Source: Bryobacterales bacterium (GTDB lineage Bacteria; Acidobacteriota; Terriglobia; Bryobacterales; Bryobacteraceae). Taken from it: a stretch of 64,000 bases of DNA. The position numbers and the translations under genes were made by a program. Shown here piece by piece: positions 9,811 to 17,167 of this stretch. The stretch's first letter is position 1. Every line of letters begins with the position of its first letter. The stretch is taken from contig JADKID010000041.1 of NCBI GenBank assembly GCA_016721425.1, forward strand, positions 1-64,000. The letters are read 5' to 3'. The notes under the pieces were generated by a model. That model worked only from the letters and a program-made list of their open reading frames with translations, was not told the DNA's origin and ran no database searches.

Positions 9811-10864
9811 ATCGTCCTGACACCGGATTCCACACCACCGCCATCGCACCGCCACCCATCGGCCACATCGCCGTCACGGGGCCCGGCAGGTCCAGTGGCT
9901 CGGTGGCTTCCGCCATTTTCTGTTCCACCAGGGCATACGCTCTGACCTGATCGGAGCCTCGCAGGGTGGCCAGCACACGCCCGCCGCAGACCGCGGCCAG
10001 CTCGCTGCCCCACTCCTCGATAACGGCCACGCGGCGCCGCTCCGCATCGTAGAGATGCGTGCGCCCGTCGGTCTCCGCCACTAGCGCCATCGGTTTTCCC
10101 TGGCTGGCTGTCTGCGCCAAGGAGTAGGAGCCCGGCCGGCCGTTCCATTCCAGAGTGTTTCTGCCCGGCGTGAACCGGACCTGCTCGCCGCCGAGTTCGA
10201 ACGCCGATGCCGCTTCACATTTCAACTGAATGGGCGGACCCATGCTGGAGCGGCAGGTGGTGCCCGGCACGAAGATATCCACGTTGCCGTCCTTGACCTG
10301 AAGTTTGCCCCGCGGATCGCGAACCGGTGGAGTGTTCAACGGCGCGCTGTCCACCGGTGCCCACCGTCCTTCCCTTCGCTCCAAAACGGTGAGCTTGGAT
10401 GTGTCGAGCAGCAACATTCGCTCGCCGGCCATCGCCAGGTCCAGGATCGCCGTCTCCTGCTCCCAGAGGAGCCGCTTCTCGATGGCGGGCAGGATGGTGG
10501 CAACGGCCACTTCCCGGACGTACCGCGTCATCTCCACAGCACGCCCCGCGTCGGTCACAATCTCGGCGACCAGGAGAAACTCCCGCCGGTTCTCTGAAAC
10601 TGTCAGCTTGACCTCGGCCACCGGGGCCTGCTTCGGTGTGCGCCGCCGGAGAGCCCTGTCGAGCGCCGCCTGAGCCCTGGAGAACTCACCGCTACCCAGC
10701 GACGACACGTTCTTCGCGGTCACTCGTACGGCTGTCCCGGCGGGCACGTGCGGCGCCACCTGGGCGGCCAGCGCGCGCGCCGCTTCGGCGATGTCCTGCC
10801 CGGCCAATACCGGCGCCAAAACGGGAAATAGGAGCAGAATTGCGCGAATCAATGCATGCATCAT
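9773..10864 (-). CDS. Secreted protein of unknown function
   Basis: A 363-residue protein with a signal peptide (MHALIRAILLLFPVLAPVLAG, cleavage about residue 22). The first part, about residues 23-130, resembles the small alpha/beta modules seen in secreted acidobacterial proteins; the rest is beta-rich with short repeats such as LYDAERRRVAVIEEWG and LATLRGSDQVRAY, which could be propeller blades. I do not recognise a family. It lies between an SPFH gene and a solute-binding protein gene, overlapping the latter by 38 bases, so it is very probably part of the same transcript as the two-component system. Confidence 0.65.
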   Translation of the reverse strand: MMHALIRAILLLFPVLAPVLAGQDIAEAARALAAQVAPHVPAGTAVRVTAKNVSSLGSGEFSRAQAALDRALRRRTPKQAPVAEVKLTVSENRREFLLVAEIVTDAGRAVEMTRYVREVAVATILPAIEKRLLWEQETAILDLAMAGERMLLLDTSKLTVLERREGRWAPVDSAPLNTPPVRDPRGKLQVKDGNVDIFVPGTTCRSSMGPPIQLKCEAASAFELGGEQVRFTPGRNTLEWNGRPGSYSLAQTASQGKPMALVAETDGRTHLYDAERRRVAVIEEWGSELAAVCGGRVLATLRGSDQVRAYALVEQKMAEATEPLDLPGPVTAMWPMGGGAMAVVWNPVSGRYAAYSLSVDCGH

Positions 10865-10906
10865 ACCGTAGTCCCCGCTTCTGCTCCCATGCCGCCTGAT
10901 GCCCGG

Positions 10907-12064
10907 CTACCTGGCGATTTGCGATGCCATGGGTCCCATGGCGCCGCGCAGCACGTCGGTGGCGAAGAAGTTTTTCACGTCGGCCGGGATCATCATGATC
11001 TGCACCTTGTCAGACAGGCGTTCGGCGATGATCTTCTGGATCAAGAGTGGATTCTCCTTCAGCACGGCGGCCTCCAACTTCAGCTTCTCGGAGTTGCCCG
11101 CCGCCACGCGGCGAATGCGGTTCTCTTCAGCCTCGGCCATCATCTTCAGCCGTTCGAGTTCCGCCCTGCTGTCCAGCACCTTGGCCGCTGCTGCCGCCTC
11201 GGCGTTCTTCACCGTGATCTCCTTCTGCGAGGAGGCCTCCATCTGTGCGACCTTCACCTCTTTTTCCTTGGTCTGCAACTCCACGGTGAGGCGTTCGTTC
11301 TGCTGTTCCTTCAAGAGCAGAGCTTCCAGGCCGCGGGCGTATTCGGCAGGCAACTGCACGTCGCGAAGGATCACTTCTTTCACGACTACTCCATCAGCGG
11401 CTAAATGCCGCCGGATGCTCTCCGCTGCAGTGGCGCGGACTTCTTCCCGCTTGTTGGCGAACAATTCGCGGATGCCGTAGTTGGTGCTCATCTCCCGGAA
11501 CGCGCTGGCCACCACGGGCGCCACCAACTCGCCGCCGATGTCGGCGGGCAAGCTGGTGTGGATGGCATAGAGCTTGGCGGGCTCCAGGCGGTACCGTACC
11601 GCCACTGCCAGCCCCAGGCTCAACCCCTCCTTGGCCTGCACTTGCAGGCCCTCGGCCTTCTTGCCTGGGTCCGTCGCCGCGATCGTGGTGTAGACGTTGT
11701 CGCGGGTGCTGTAGAGCTGTAGGTCTTCCACCAGGGGCGCCAGCAGGTGAGCGCCCGGATACAGCGTCCCGGGCAGTGGCCCCGAGAGCTGGCTCACGCG
11801 GACCGCGGCGAAGCCGCTGGGGACCACTGCGATGCTGAGCCCGGCGAGCATTGGCAGGATGCCGAGCGCGGCAATGCGGCAGGCCTGCCCCCAACGAACC
11901 GGGGTCTGCGCCGCCAGTGATTCTTCGGGCGAGGGCCCGTCGATTTCGCCCGAGGACTGGCGCCGGCGGCGCGTCATCCGGAGCAGGTCATAAATCAGGA
12001 TGCTGAGAGCGCCCACAAGCAGTGACGCTCCAATGGCGATGAGCAGGTATTTCAAGGTAAGCAT
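10907..12064 (-). CDS. SPFH/prohibitin-domain membrane protein
   Basis: A 385-residue protein with two hydrophobic segments (about residues 5-27 and 65-86) followed by a prohibitin-type SPFH domain (SGPLPGTLYPGAHLLAPLVE, ATDPGKKAEGLQVQAKEG) and a long Ala/Glu/Lys coiled coil (about 250-340). It is closer to prohibitin than the two SPFH proteins at 2766-4705. Such proteins scaffold membrane complexes. A ribosome site (GGAG) lies upstream, and spacing to the L,D-transpeptidase before it and the unknown gene after it is about 40 bases each, so it belongs to the minus-strand operon that ends in the two-component system. A link to envelope stress is plausible but unproven. Confidence 0.8.
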   Translation of the reverse strand: MLTLKYLLIAIGASLLVGALSILIYDLLRMTRRRRQSSGEIDGPSPEESLAAQTPVRWGQACRIAALGILPMLAGLSIAVVPSGFAAVRVSQLSGPLPGTLYPGAHLLAPLVEDLQLYSTRDNVYTTIAATDPGKKAEGLQVQAKEGLSLGLAVAVRYRLEPAKLYAIHTSLPADIGGELVAPVVASAFREMSTNYGIRELFANKREEVRATAAESIRRHLAADGVVVKEVILRDVQLPAEYARGLEALLLKEQQNERLTVELQTKEKEVKVAQMEASSQKEITVKNAEAAAAAKVLDSRAELERLKMMAEAEENRIRRVAAGNSEKLKLEAAVLKENPLLIQKIIAERLSDKVQIMMIPADVKNFFATDVLRGAMGPMASQIAR

Positions 12065-12103
12065 GGTCGGGTCTCCTTCGTTTCGGTTCTTTCGGTCCGT
12101 CTG

Positions 12104-12640
12104 TTATGCCCCGCCCGCGGATGTGCGGAGAGGCGTCTCTTCGGCCGCCGTTTGCGGCAAACTCGTATCGAGCAGTTGCACGGTGGCCCCGGTGGGCACC
12201 AGTTCGAACAACTCCTCTACGTCGGCGTTGCGCATGCGGATGCAGCCGTGAGATGCGGCCTTGCCGATGGATTTCGGCACGTTGGTGCCATGGATTCCGT
12301 AGCCTTTGGCGCTCAAGCCCAGCCAGCGCGTGCCCAGCGGGTTGCTCGCGCCTGGTCCCACCACTTTCTTAGGTCCGTACCATGTGGGATTGGTGATGCG
12401 GTTCTCGATGGTGAAGTCACCCTCCGGGCTGGGTGTGGTGGGTTTGCCGACGGCCACGTCGTAGACCTTCACCACGCGCTCGCCTTCCACCAGCGCAAGC
12501 TTGCGGTCCGGGATGCTCACCAGAATCCGCTTCGATTCGTTCGCGGTTTCCTCGGCGCGAGCCTGCGCCATGGCGAGGATGACGATGGTGAGGAGTCTTT
12601 GAATCTGTCCGGTGGTTGCTTCCGTGTGTGTCATGCACAC
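12104..12640 (-). CDS. L,D-transpeptidase (YkuD domain)
   Basis: A 178-residue secreted enzyme that would cross-link peptidoglycan stem peptides or attach proteins to them. An N-terminal hydrophobic signal (LLTIVILAMAQARA) precedes a YkuD domain with IPDRKLALVEGE, His117 (GIHGTN) and the catalytic SHGCIRM motif with His131 and Cys133, all intact. The start is either GTG at 12640 or ATG at 12634; the second is more ordinary. A sigma54-like box at 12647-12662 would place transcription start near 12636, leaving almost no leader, so the message may be leaderless or come from further upstream. It is the first gene of the minus-strand set ending with the NtrC-class regulator. Confidence 0.88.
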   Translation of the reverse strand: MCMTHTEATTGQIQRLLTIVILAMAQARAEETANESKRILVSIPDRKLALVEGERVVKVYDVAVGKPTTPSPEGDFTIENRITNPTWYGPKKVVGPGASNPLGTRWLGLSAKGYGIHGTNVPKSIGKAASHGCIRMRNADVEELFELVPTGATVQLLDTSLPQTAAEETPLRTSAGGA

Positions 12641-12646
12641 TGAGAA

Positions 12647-12662
12647 TGCACACCGGTGGCCA
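12647..12662 (-). promoter_or_regulatory. Candidate sigma54 (-24/-12) promoter
   Basis: On the minus strand the sequence TGGCCACCGGTGTGCA has GG and GC separated by exactly 10 bases, the invariant spacing of sigma54 promoters (consensus TGGCAC-N5-TTGCA). It stands just upstream of an operon whose last gene is a sigma54 activator. The match is imperfect (CA for AC at -24, GTGCA for TTGCA at -12) and the predicted start lies only 2 bases before the ATG at 12634. Confidence 0.4.
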
Positions 12663-12705
12663 ACTCGTAACTATTTGTAAACAGGCAGGATCGGTGCTGG
12701 CGGCG

Positions 12706-12742
12706 CGTGTCCGGGCTGACACGACGTGTCTGGCGGGACACG
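12706..12742. promoter_or_regulatory. Two tandem palindromes CGTGTC-N6-GACACG, possible activator sites
   Basis: Two perfect copies of CGTGTC-N6-GACACG stand side by side (12706-12723 and 12725-12742), one base apart, centres 19 bases apart. The inner halves also make a perfect palindrome (GACACG A CGTGTC). Relative to the sigma54-like box at 12647-12662 the centres lie at about -77 and -96, the usual range of upstream activating sites for NtrC-class proteins. An alternative is a structure at the 3' end of the enolase-superfamily gene, but no T-run follows on the minus strand. Confidence 0.5.
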
Positions 12743-12761
12743 CCGCGCTCGGGAGAGGCGC

Positions 12762-14129
12762 TTACTTGTTTACGGGCTTACCGTTCTCGTCGAGGTGCGG
12801 ATACGGGCCGCCGAGACGGAAGCGGTCCAGGATATAGTCGTCGTACTGCGGGGTGGGCTCGAAGTAGCCGCCCTTGCGGATATGCTCCTTGACGACGGCC
12901 TCGTTCAGCACGACGCCGAGGCCGGGCGAATCCGGAACAGTGATGTAGCCGCGATCCACGATTGGCTTGGCCGGACCGGTGACAAGATCGTCCCACCAGG
13001 GAATGTCCACTGCGTGGTTTTCCATCGCGAGCATGTCCTTGAGAGTGGCAGCCATATGGACCGACGCGAGGCAACCCACTGGCGAGCCGGCGAAGTGGAT
13101 GGCGGTCTGCACGCCATTCATCGACGCGTAGTCGCAGATACGCTTCGTCTCGCGGATGGCGCCCGAGGTGAGCGGGTCGGGGTGGATGATGTCGACGGCG
13201 CGGTTGTCGATGAGCGGCTTGAAGCCCTCCTCCAGGCCGAAGAGGCTCTCGCCGGTGGCGATGGGCGTTGTGGTTGCCTCGCTCAGTTCCCGGTAGGCGC
13301 GCCAGTTCTTGGGTGCGTCCCCGCCGGGGCCGAGATGGCCCACCTGGATCATGTCCTCCGCCCACGCCAGATCGTAGGGCTCAAATGCGCGCGCGTAGCG
13401 GATGCTGTCGTTGACGCTGAGCGGGCCGAAATGGTCGGTGGCCAGAGGGGCGTCCGCTCCGATGACGTCGCGAATCGCCTGGATGTACTCGCAGAGGTAC
13501 TGCAAGCCCTTCGTTGTTGCCGTGTTGTTGCTGCTGATGGCGCCGGGGCGATCGGCCACCAGGCTGGTGCCCAGATCCATTTTGAAGAAAGTGAAGCCCT
13601 GCTGCTTGCGCTTGCGCAGGCGCTCGGCGAAGATCGTTGGATCCTTGCTCTGATCGGTGTCGCAGTAGACGCGGATCCTGTCGCGATACTTGGAGCCGAT
13701 CAGGCGCCAGGCGGGCACGTTGTAGACCTTGCCGGCGATGTCATGCAGCGCCATGTCGATGGCGCTATAGCCGCCGCCCATGCGCTGCTGGCTGGCGAAG
13801 TTGCGGATACTGTCGAGAATCGGCTCGATTTGGAGCGGATTTCGCCCCTTCAGGTGCGGTTTTAGCACCAAAGCGGTGCCTTCCCGGCCTGCATCGCGCA
13901 CCTCGCCGAGGCCATAGACGCCCTGGTTGGTATCGATGCGGATGATGGGGTAATCGTAGTTGGATGCCACCAGCACGGAGCGAATGTCGGTGATCTTCAA
14001 TTGGCTGGGGGCGGAGTTCCTATTGAGGGTCTGGGCGGAGGCTGCGCCCTCCGTCATGCGGAAGATGCCGGGCATTGCCAGGGTGGCGAGCACCTGCCGG
14101 CGGGAGAGTCTGGTGCGAGTGGGAGTCAT
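12762..14129 (-). CDS. Enolase-superfamily dehydratase/racemase, secreted
   Basis: A 455-residue protein of the mandelate racemase/muconate lactonizing family, which abstracts a proton next to a carboxylate, usually in sugar-acid dehydration. A Tat-type signal (SRRQVLATLAMPGIF) is unusual for this normally cytoplasmic family. Core motifs in order: FFKMDLG, TDHFG (metal Asp), AWAEDM (metal Glu), ATGES (metal Glu), IIHPDP and AIHFAG (Asp-His dyad of the racemase subgroup). The C-terminal extension of about 30 residues is Pro/Tyr rich. It lies 24 bases downstream of a secreted bicupin on the same strand. Galactonate-type dehydratase is a reasonable guess but the substrate is not determinable. 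Confidence 0.8.
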   Translation of the reverse strand: MTPTRTRLSRRQVLATLAMPGIFRMTEGAASAQTLNRNSAPSQLKITDIRSVLVASNYDYPIIRIDTNQGVYGLGEVRDAGREGTALVLKPHLKGRNPLQIEPILDSIRNFASQQRMGGGYSAIDMALHDIAGKVYNVPAWRLIGSKYRDRIRVYCDTDQSKDPTIFAERLRKRKQQGFTFFKMDLGTSLVADRPGAISSNNTATTKGLQYLCEYIQAIRDVIGADAPLATDHFGPLSVNDSIRYARAFEPYDLAWAEDMIQVGHLGPGGDAPKNWRAYRELSEATTTPIATGESLFGLEEGFKPLIDNRAVDIIHPDPLTSGAIRETKRICDYASMNGVQTAIHFAGSPVGCLASVHMAATLKDMLAMENHAVDIPWWDDLVTGPAKPIVDRGYITVPDSPGLGVVLNEAVVKEHIRKGGYFEPTPQYDDYILDRFRLGGPYPHLDENGKPVNK

Positions 14130-14153
14130 GGGGTGTACCGATCCTTCGTGAAA

Positions 14154-15035
14154 CTACGGACGCCGCGCGGGCGGGAACGGAAAGGTGGAGCGGACGGCGA
14201 GAATCTGATCGTGCTCACCGCCGGGCCGTGCGCCGCTATAGAATCCAACTGTCGTGTTGAGGCGCAGGAACCAGGCGTCGCCCTGCTTGGTGGGATGGCG
14301 TCCCTCGTTGCCGTCCATGCCGCCGCCCGCCACCATCTCGCCGCTGCCTTTCAGTACGAAGTAGATCTCCTCCTCCATCTCGTGATGGTGCGGGATGTTG
14401 GTGCCGCCTGGGGCGAAGTCCATGAGAAAGAGGCTGGCCATCTGGCTTGCGGCGGGGAGCTTGTCGCGCTTGCTTTCGGTGGTGCCCATCAGCAGCTTGA
14501 ACTTCGTGGTGGGGCCGTGGCTGGCCAGTTCCTGCAGGGGAACGTCGGAGGTGTTGGCGATCATGAGGCGGGGTGAGGGTGGCGGGAAGGGCGCCTTGGG
14601 GAGGCGGAAGCCCATCACGAGCAGGCGCAGCGACGAGGCGGAGTTGTTGCTGACGCTGTGGCGGCTGCCTGGCGGCAGATAGAGGAAGTCGTTCGCTGTG
14701 ACAGGTGTGCTGGTGTCGCCGCAGATGACTGTTCCGTGGCCGGAGAGGATGAAATAGATCTGTTCCTCGGCCGGATAGCTGACGGCCGCCGAACTGCCGC
14801 CGGCCTCGATGGTGAGTTCGCCGTAGCGGGCGATGCTCTTGAGAGATTTGGCCTGGGGGTCGCCGGCGCCGAAGAGGGGGCGATAGGAGGCGCCCTTTGC
14901 TTCTCTGGTGAGATCGTCCGGCTGTGGTGAGACGGCGGCGGAGGTTCGTTTCAGGAAGGTCGGGTCAGCCGCGGAGGTAACGGAGGAAGCGCCCAGCAAC
15001 GCCATGCCCGCTGAGCAGAGGAGATTCCAACGCAT
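14154..15035 (-). CDS. Secreted bicupin
   Basis: A 293-residue protein with signal peptide (MRWNLLCSAGMALLGASSVTSA) and two cupin domains. The C-terminal cupin has a complete metal motif (PHHHEMEEEIYFVLKGSGE); the N-terminal one (YPAEEQIYFILSGHG) lacks the His pair and is probably structural. Cupins of this type are often sugar-modifying or dioxygenase-like. Its location 24 bases upstream of the secreted enolase-superfamily enzyme, on the same strand, suggests a joint periplasmic role in sugar or sugar-acid conversion, an inference from position. Confidence 0.7.
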   Translation of the reverse strand: MRWNLLCSAGMALLGASSVTSAADPTFLKRTSAAVSPQPDDLTREAKGASYRPLFGAGDPQAKSLKSIARYGELTIEAGGSSAAVSYPAEEQIYFILSGHGTVICGDTSTPVTANDFLYLPPGSRHSVSNNSASSLRLLVMGFRLPKAPFPPPSPRLMIANTSDVPLQELASHGPTTKFKLLMGTTESKRDKLPAASQMASLFLMDFAPGGTNIPHHHEMEEEIYFVLKGSGEMVAGGGMDGNEGRHPTKQGDAWFLRLNTTVGFYSGARPGGEHDQILAVRSTFPFPPARRP

Positions 15036-15113
15036 AACTCGTGAATACCTCGGTGACTATTCTATGCCCAGCCGGGGCTGCCTGGCGGACGGATGGCGAG
15101 GGGAGGACAATGA

Positions 15114-15728
15114 TCAGGCGTTCTGCTGCAAAGTTGCCGGCGACTGTTCCTGATCAGGATCGGAGTGAGCGCGCCCGGACTCCGATGCCTTCAGCAGGTG
15201 GTAGAGAACCTTATTGGCCGGCACGTGCTCTTCGACCCATTTCGCGCCTGCGGCCGTGATGACGTAGTCGCTGCCGGCCTCCTGGCGCACCAGGCTGCTT
15301 TCTTTCAGATACCAGACCGTGAACATGAGGTGCTCGCGGGCGATGGACATCAGGTTCTCGAATTCCAGGATCGACATGCCAGCCGATTCGGGGTTGGTGC
15401 GGCGACGGTTGTAGAGCAGGCAGAGCAGGCCCATACGGCGGGAGTTTTCACCCTCGATGCCGAGCGCGAACTCTCGCATGTGAAAGACGCCGAGGGGTTC
15501 CAGACGCCGGGTGTGATAGAGCAGGTCGTAGTCGGCGCGGGCTCGCGGCTCAGTGAGTACAGCGAAAGCCTCGTTGAGCAGCAGGAATCGCTCGGTGTTG
15601 CCGCTTTGTGGATTGTCTGGATGGAAGCGGGTGGCCAGCATCCGGTAGACGCGGTGGATGGTCTCCAGTTCCGCGTTCGGGCTGATCTGCATCAGCTCGT
15701 AGTAGTCCACAAATGAGTGATCTTCCAT
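15114..15728 (-). CDS. J-domain protein with C-terminal winged-helix-like region
   Basis: A 204-residue protein. Residues 6-72 are a J-domain with the HPD motif at 36-38 (RFHPDNP) and the final DYDLLYH, so it should stimulate a DnaK-type ATPase. The remaining 130 residues (from about 80) hold a helical region (MREFALGIEGENSRRMGLLCLLYNRRR) and a likely winged-helix segment (VWYLKESSLVRQEAGSDYVITAAG). It is not DnaJ itself: no Gly/Phe linker and no zinc centre. Transcribed away from the DUF5658-like gene at 15794. Confidence 0.75.
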   Translation of the reverse strand: MEDHSFVDYYELMQISPNAELETIHRVYRMLATRFHPDNPQSGNTERFLLLNEAFAVLTEPRARADYDLLYHTRRLEPLGVFHMREFALGIEGENSRRMGLLCLLYNRRRTNPESAGMSILEFENLMSIAREHLMFTVWYLKESSLVRQEAGSDYVITAAGAKWVEEHVPANKVLYHLLKASESGRAHSDPDQEQSPATLQQNA

Positions 15729-15793
15729 GGGTTTTTGTCTTGAGACTCAGTTCCGGGGTACAGAAGTGCTGGCTGGCGGCCGATGGAGCGCAT

Positions 15794-16114
15794 ATGGAGC
15801 GAACTGTTGCCAGACCTGATCCCCGTGAGATTAGATCACTTCTCCAAGTGTTCCTTTACCTGCAATTGCTGGACTTTCTGACCACAGTGCTTGGTCTGCG
15901 GTTGGGCTTGGGAGAGGCCAGCCCGTTCGTCCGCCTGCTGACGCAGATGGGCCCGGCGTTGGGGATTGCGCTCTCCAAGTGTGTAGCCGTGGCTCTATTC
16001 GCCATCTGCGTGTGGTTCAACCGGATCCGGGTGATCCGGCTGATCAACTACTGGTACGCAGCCCTGGCGGCGTGGAACCTCTGCCTGTTGGTGTTGACGG
16101 TAGCAGCCGTTTAG
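15794..16114 (+). CDS. Small integral membrane protein, DUF5658-like
   Basis: A 106-residue protein with three predicted membrane helices (LLQVFLYLQLLDFLTTVLGL; ALGIALSKCVAVALFAICVW; LINYWYAALAAWNLCLLVL). The order LQLLDFLTT then GLGEASPF resembles the DUF5658 family as I remember it; no function is known. Start ATG at 15794 is preferred over the GTG-type readings further upstream because those residues are not membrane-like. Its stop overlaps the stop of the opposite small gene. Confidence 0.55.
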   Translation: MERTVARPDPREIRSLLQVFLYLQLLDFLTTVLGLRLGLGEASPFVRLLTQMGPALGIALSKCVAVALFAICVWFNRIRVIRLINYWYAALAAWNLCLLVLTVAAV

Positions 16115-16212
16115 CGGCTGGACATCTTCCGCTTGCGGCGCCTCATGATGAGGGCGACGAGGGCGACTCCGGCGAGGATCCAGAGCAGGATGCTGATCGT
16201 TGTATTGTCCAT
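16111..16212 (-). CDS. 33-residue membrane peptide at the end of the Tad operon
   Basis: A short gene with a good ribosome site (AGGAGA, 7 bases before the ATG at 16212). The peptide starts MDNTTISILLWILAGVALVA, one membrane helix, followed by a very basic tail (MRRRKRKMSSR). It begins 21 bases after the TadC stop on the same strand, so it is probably the last gene of the pilus operon. Its TAA and the TAG of the convergent gene share the letters TTAG. Such single-helix peptides can be assembly partners of membrane complexes; nothing specific is known. Confidence 0.55.
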   Translation of the reverse strand: MDNTTISILLWILAGVALVALIMRRRKRKMSSR

Positions 16213-16232
16213 AGTGTGTCTCCTAAGTTGAA

Positions 16233-17162
16233 CTAGAGTTGAGCATTCCGCATCAGCGGGAAGAGGGTTTTGAAGAGCTGCAGGAGGCCCGGGCCGGCCG
16301 CCACGATGATCATCGTCGGCAGGATGAAGAAGAAGATCGGAAAGATCAGCTTGACCCCGACCTTGTTGGCGCGTTCCTCGCTTTCCTGGCGGCGCCTCAT
16401 GCGCATGAAGTCTGAGTGAGTGCGGAGCGCGTCCGCCATGCTGGTGCCGAAACGGTCTGTTTGCACGAGCACCGCGATGAGCTTCCGGATCTCCGCCTCA
16501 CCGGTGCGCTCCGCAAGATTGGTGAGGGCAGTGGAGCGGCCGGTACCGGCGCGCATCTCGAGCGAGACGAGTGACAACTCGGTGCAGAGTTCGGGGTGGG
16601 CCAGGCGAAGTTCGGTACTCACCAGTCGTAAGGCCTGGTCCAATCCGAGGCCGGCCTCGACGCACACAACCATGAGGTCCAGAGCGTCCGGCAGGGAGAG
16701 CCGCAGAACCTCCTGGCGGTAGCTGATCAGGAAGTCGAGAATCACGGTGGGGCCGAAGAACCCGGCAAAGGCCGCGGCGGCCGGGACGATGACGGCTACG
16801 AAGCCGGCCGGCGTCCAGAACTGTCGGGAGAGAATTGCCAGAAACAGAAACAGAGCCGCAGTGATCACGCGGAGGCCATAGAACATCGCGACGGCATGGT
16901 CGTGCCGGAACCCGGCCATCATGAGGGTCTTCCGGGTGAACGACGCCTCCTCTGCCGAAATCGGCACCTTCTCGCCGGTCCAACGGAGCACTTCGGCCAC
17001 GCCGTAGTAGCGTACACCCTCAGTTGACGTTGGTCCTGTGTTTACGCTGCGGCCTCCCAGTTGCGCGAAGACCCGGCCCGGCCGGGCGAAGTGCACGTAA
17101 CCGTACACCGTGATGGAGGCGGCGAGAAAGACGAAGAGGCCGGCGGCAATGAGGATTTCCAT
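16233..17162 (-). CDS. tadC: Tad pilus inner-membrane protein TadC
   Basis: A 309-residue polytopic protein of the type II secretion F-domain family. N-terminal helix (IAAGLFVFLAASITVYGYV), central helices, F-domain segment (PDALDLMVVCVEAGLGLDQAL, then RTGEAEIRKLIAVLVQTDRFGTS) and C-terminal helix pair ending near FPLMRNAQL. With TadB it forms the membrane platform on which the TadA ATPase drives Flp pilus assembly. It follows TadB by 5 bases. Confidence 0.9.
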   Translation of the reverse strand: MEILIAAGLFVFLAASITVYGYVHFARPGRVFAQLGGRSVNTGPTSTEGVRYYGVAEVLRWTGEKVPISAEEASFTRKTLMMAGFRHDHAVAMFYGLRVITAALFLFLAILSRQFWTPAGFVAVIVPAAAAFAGFFGPTVILDFLISYRQEVLRLSLPDALDLMVVCVEAGLGLDQALRLVSTELRLAHPELCTELSLVSLEMRAGTGRSTALTNLAERTGEAEIRKLIAVLVQTDRFGTSMADALRTHSDFMRMRRRQESEERANKVGVKLIFPIFFFILPTMIIVAAGPGLLQLFKTLFPLMRNAQL

Positions 17163-17167
17163 GAGTA

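Noticed and set aside
12726..13865. Long plus-strand open frame of 379 codons
   Set aside because: Antisense to the enolase-superfamily gene, whose motifs are complete; composition is typical of a mirror frame in GC-rich DNA.
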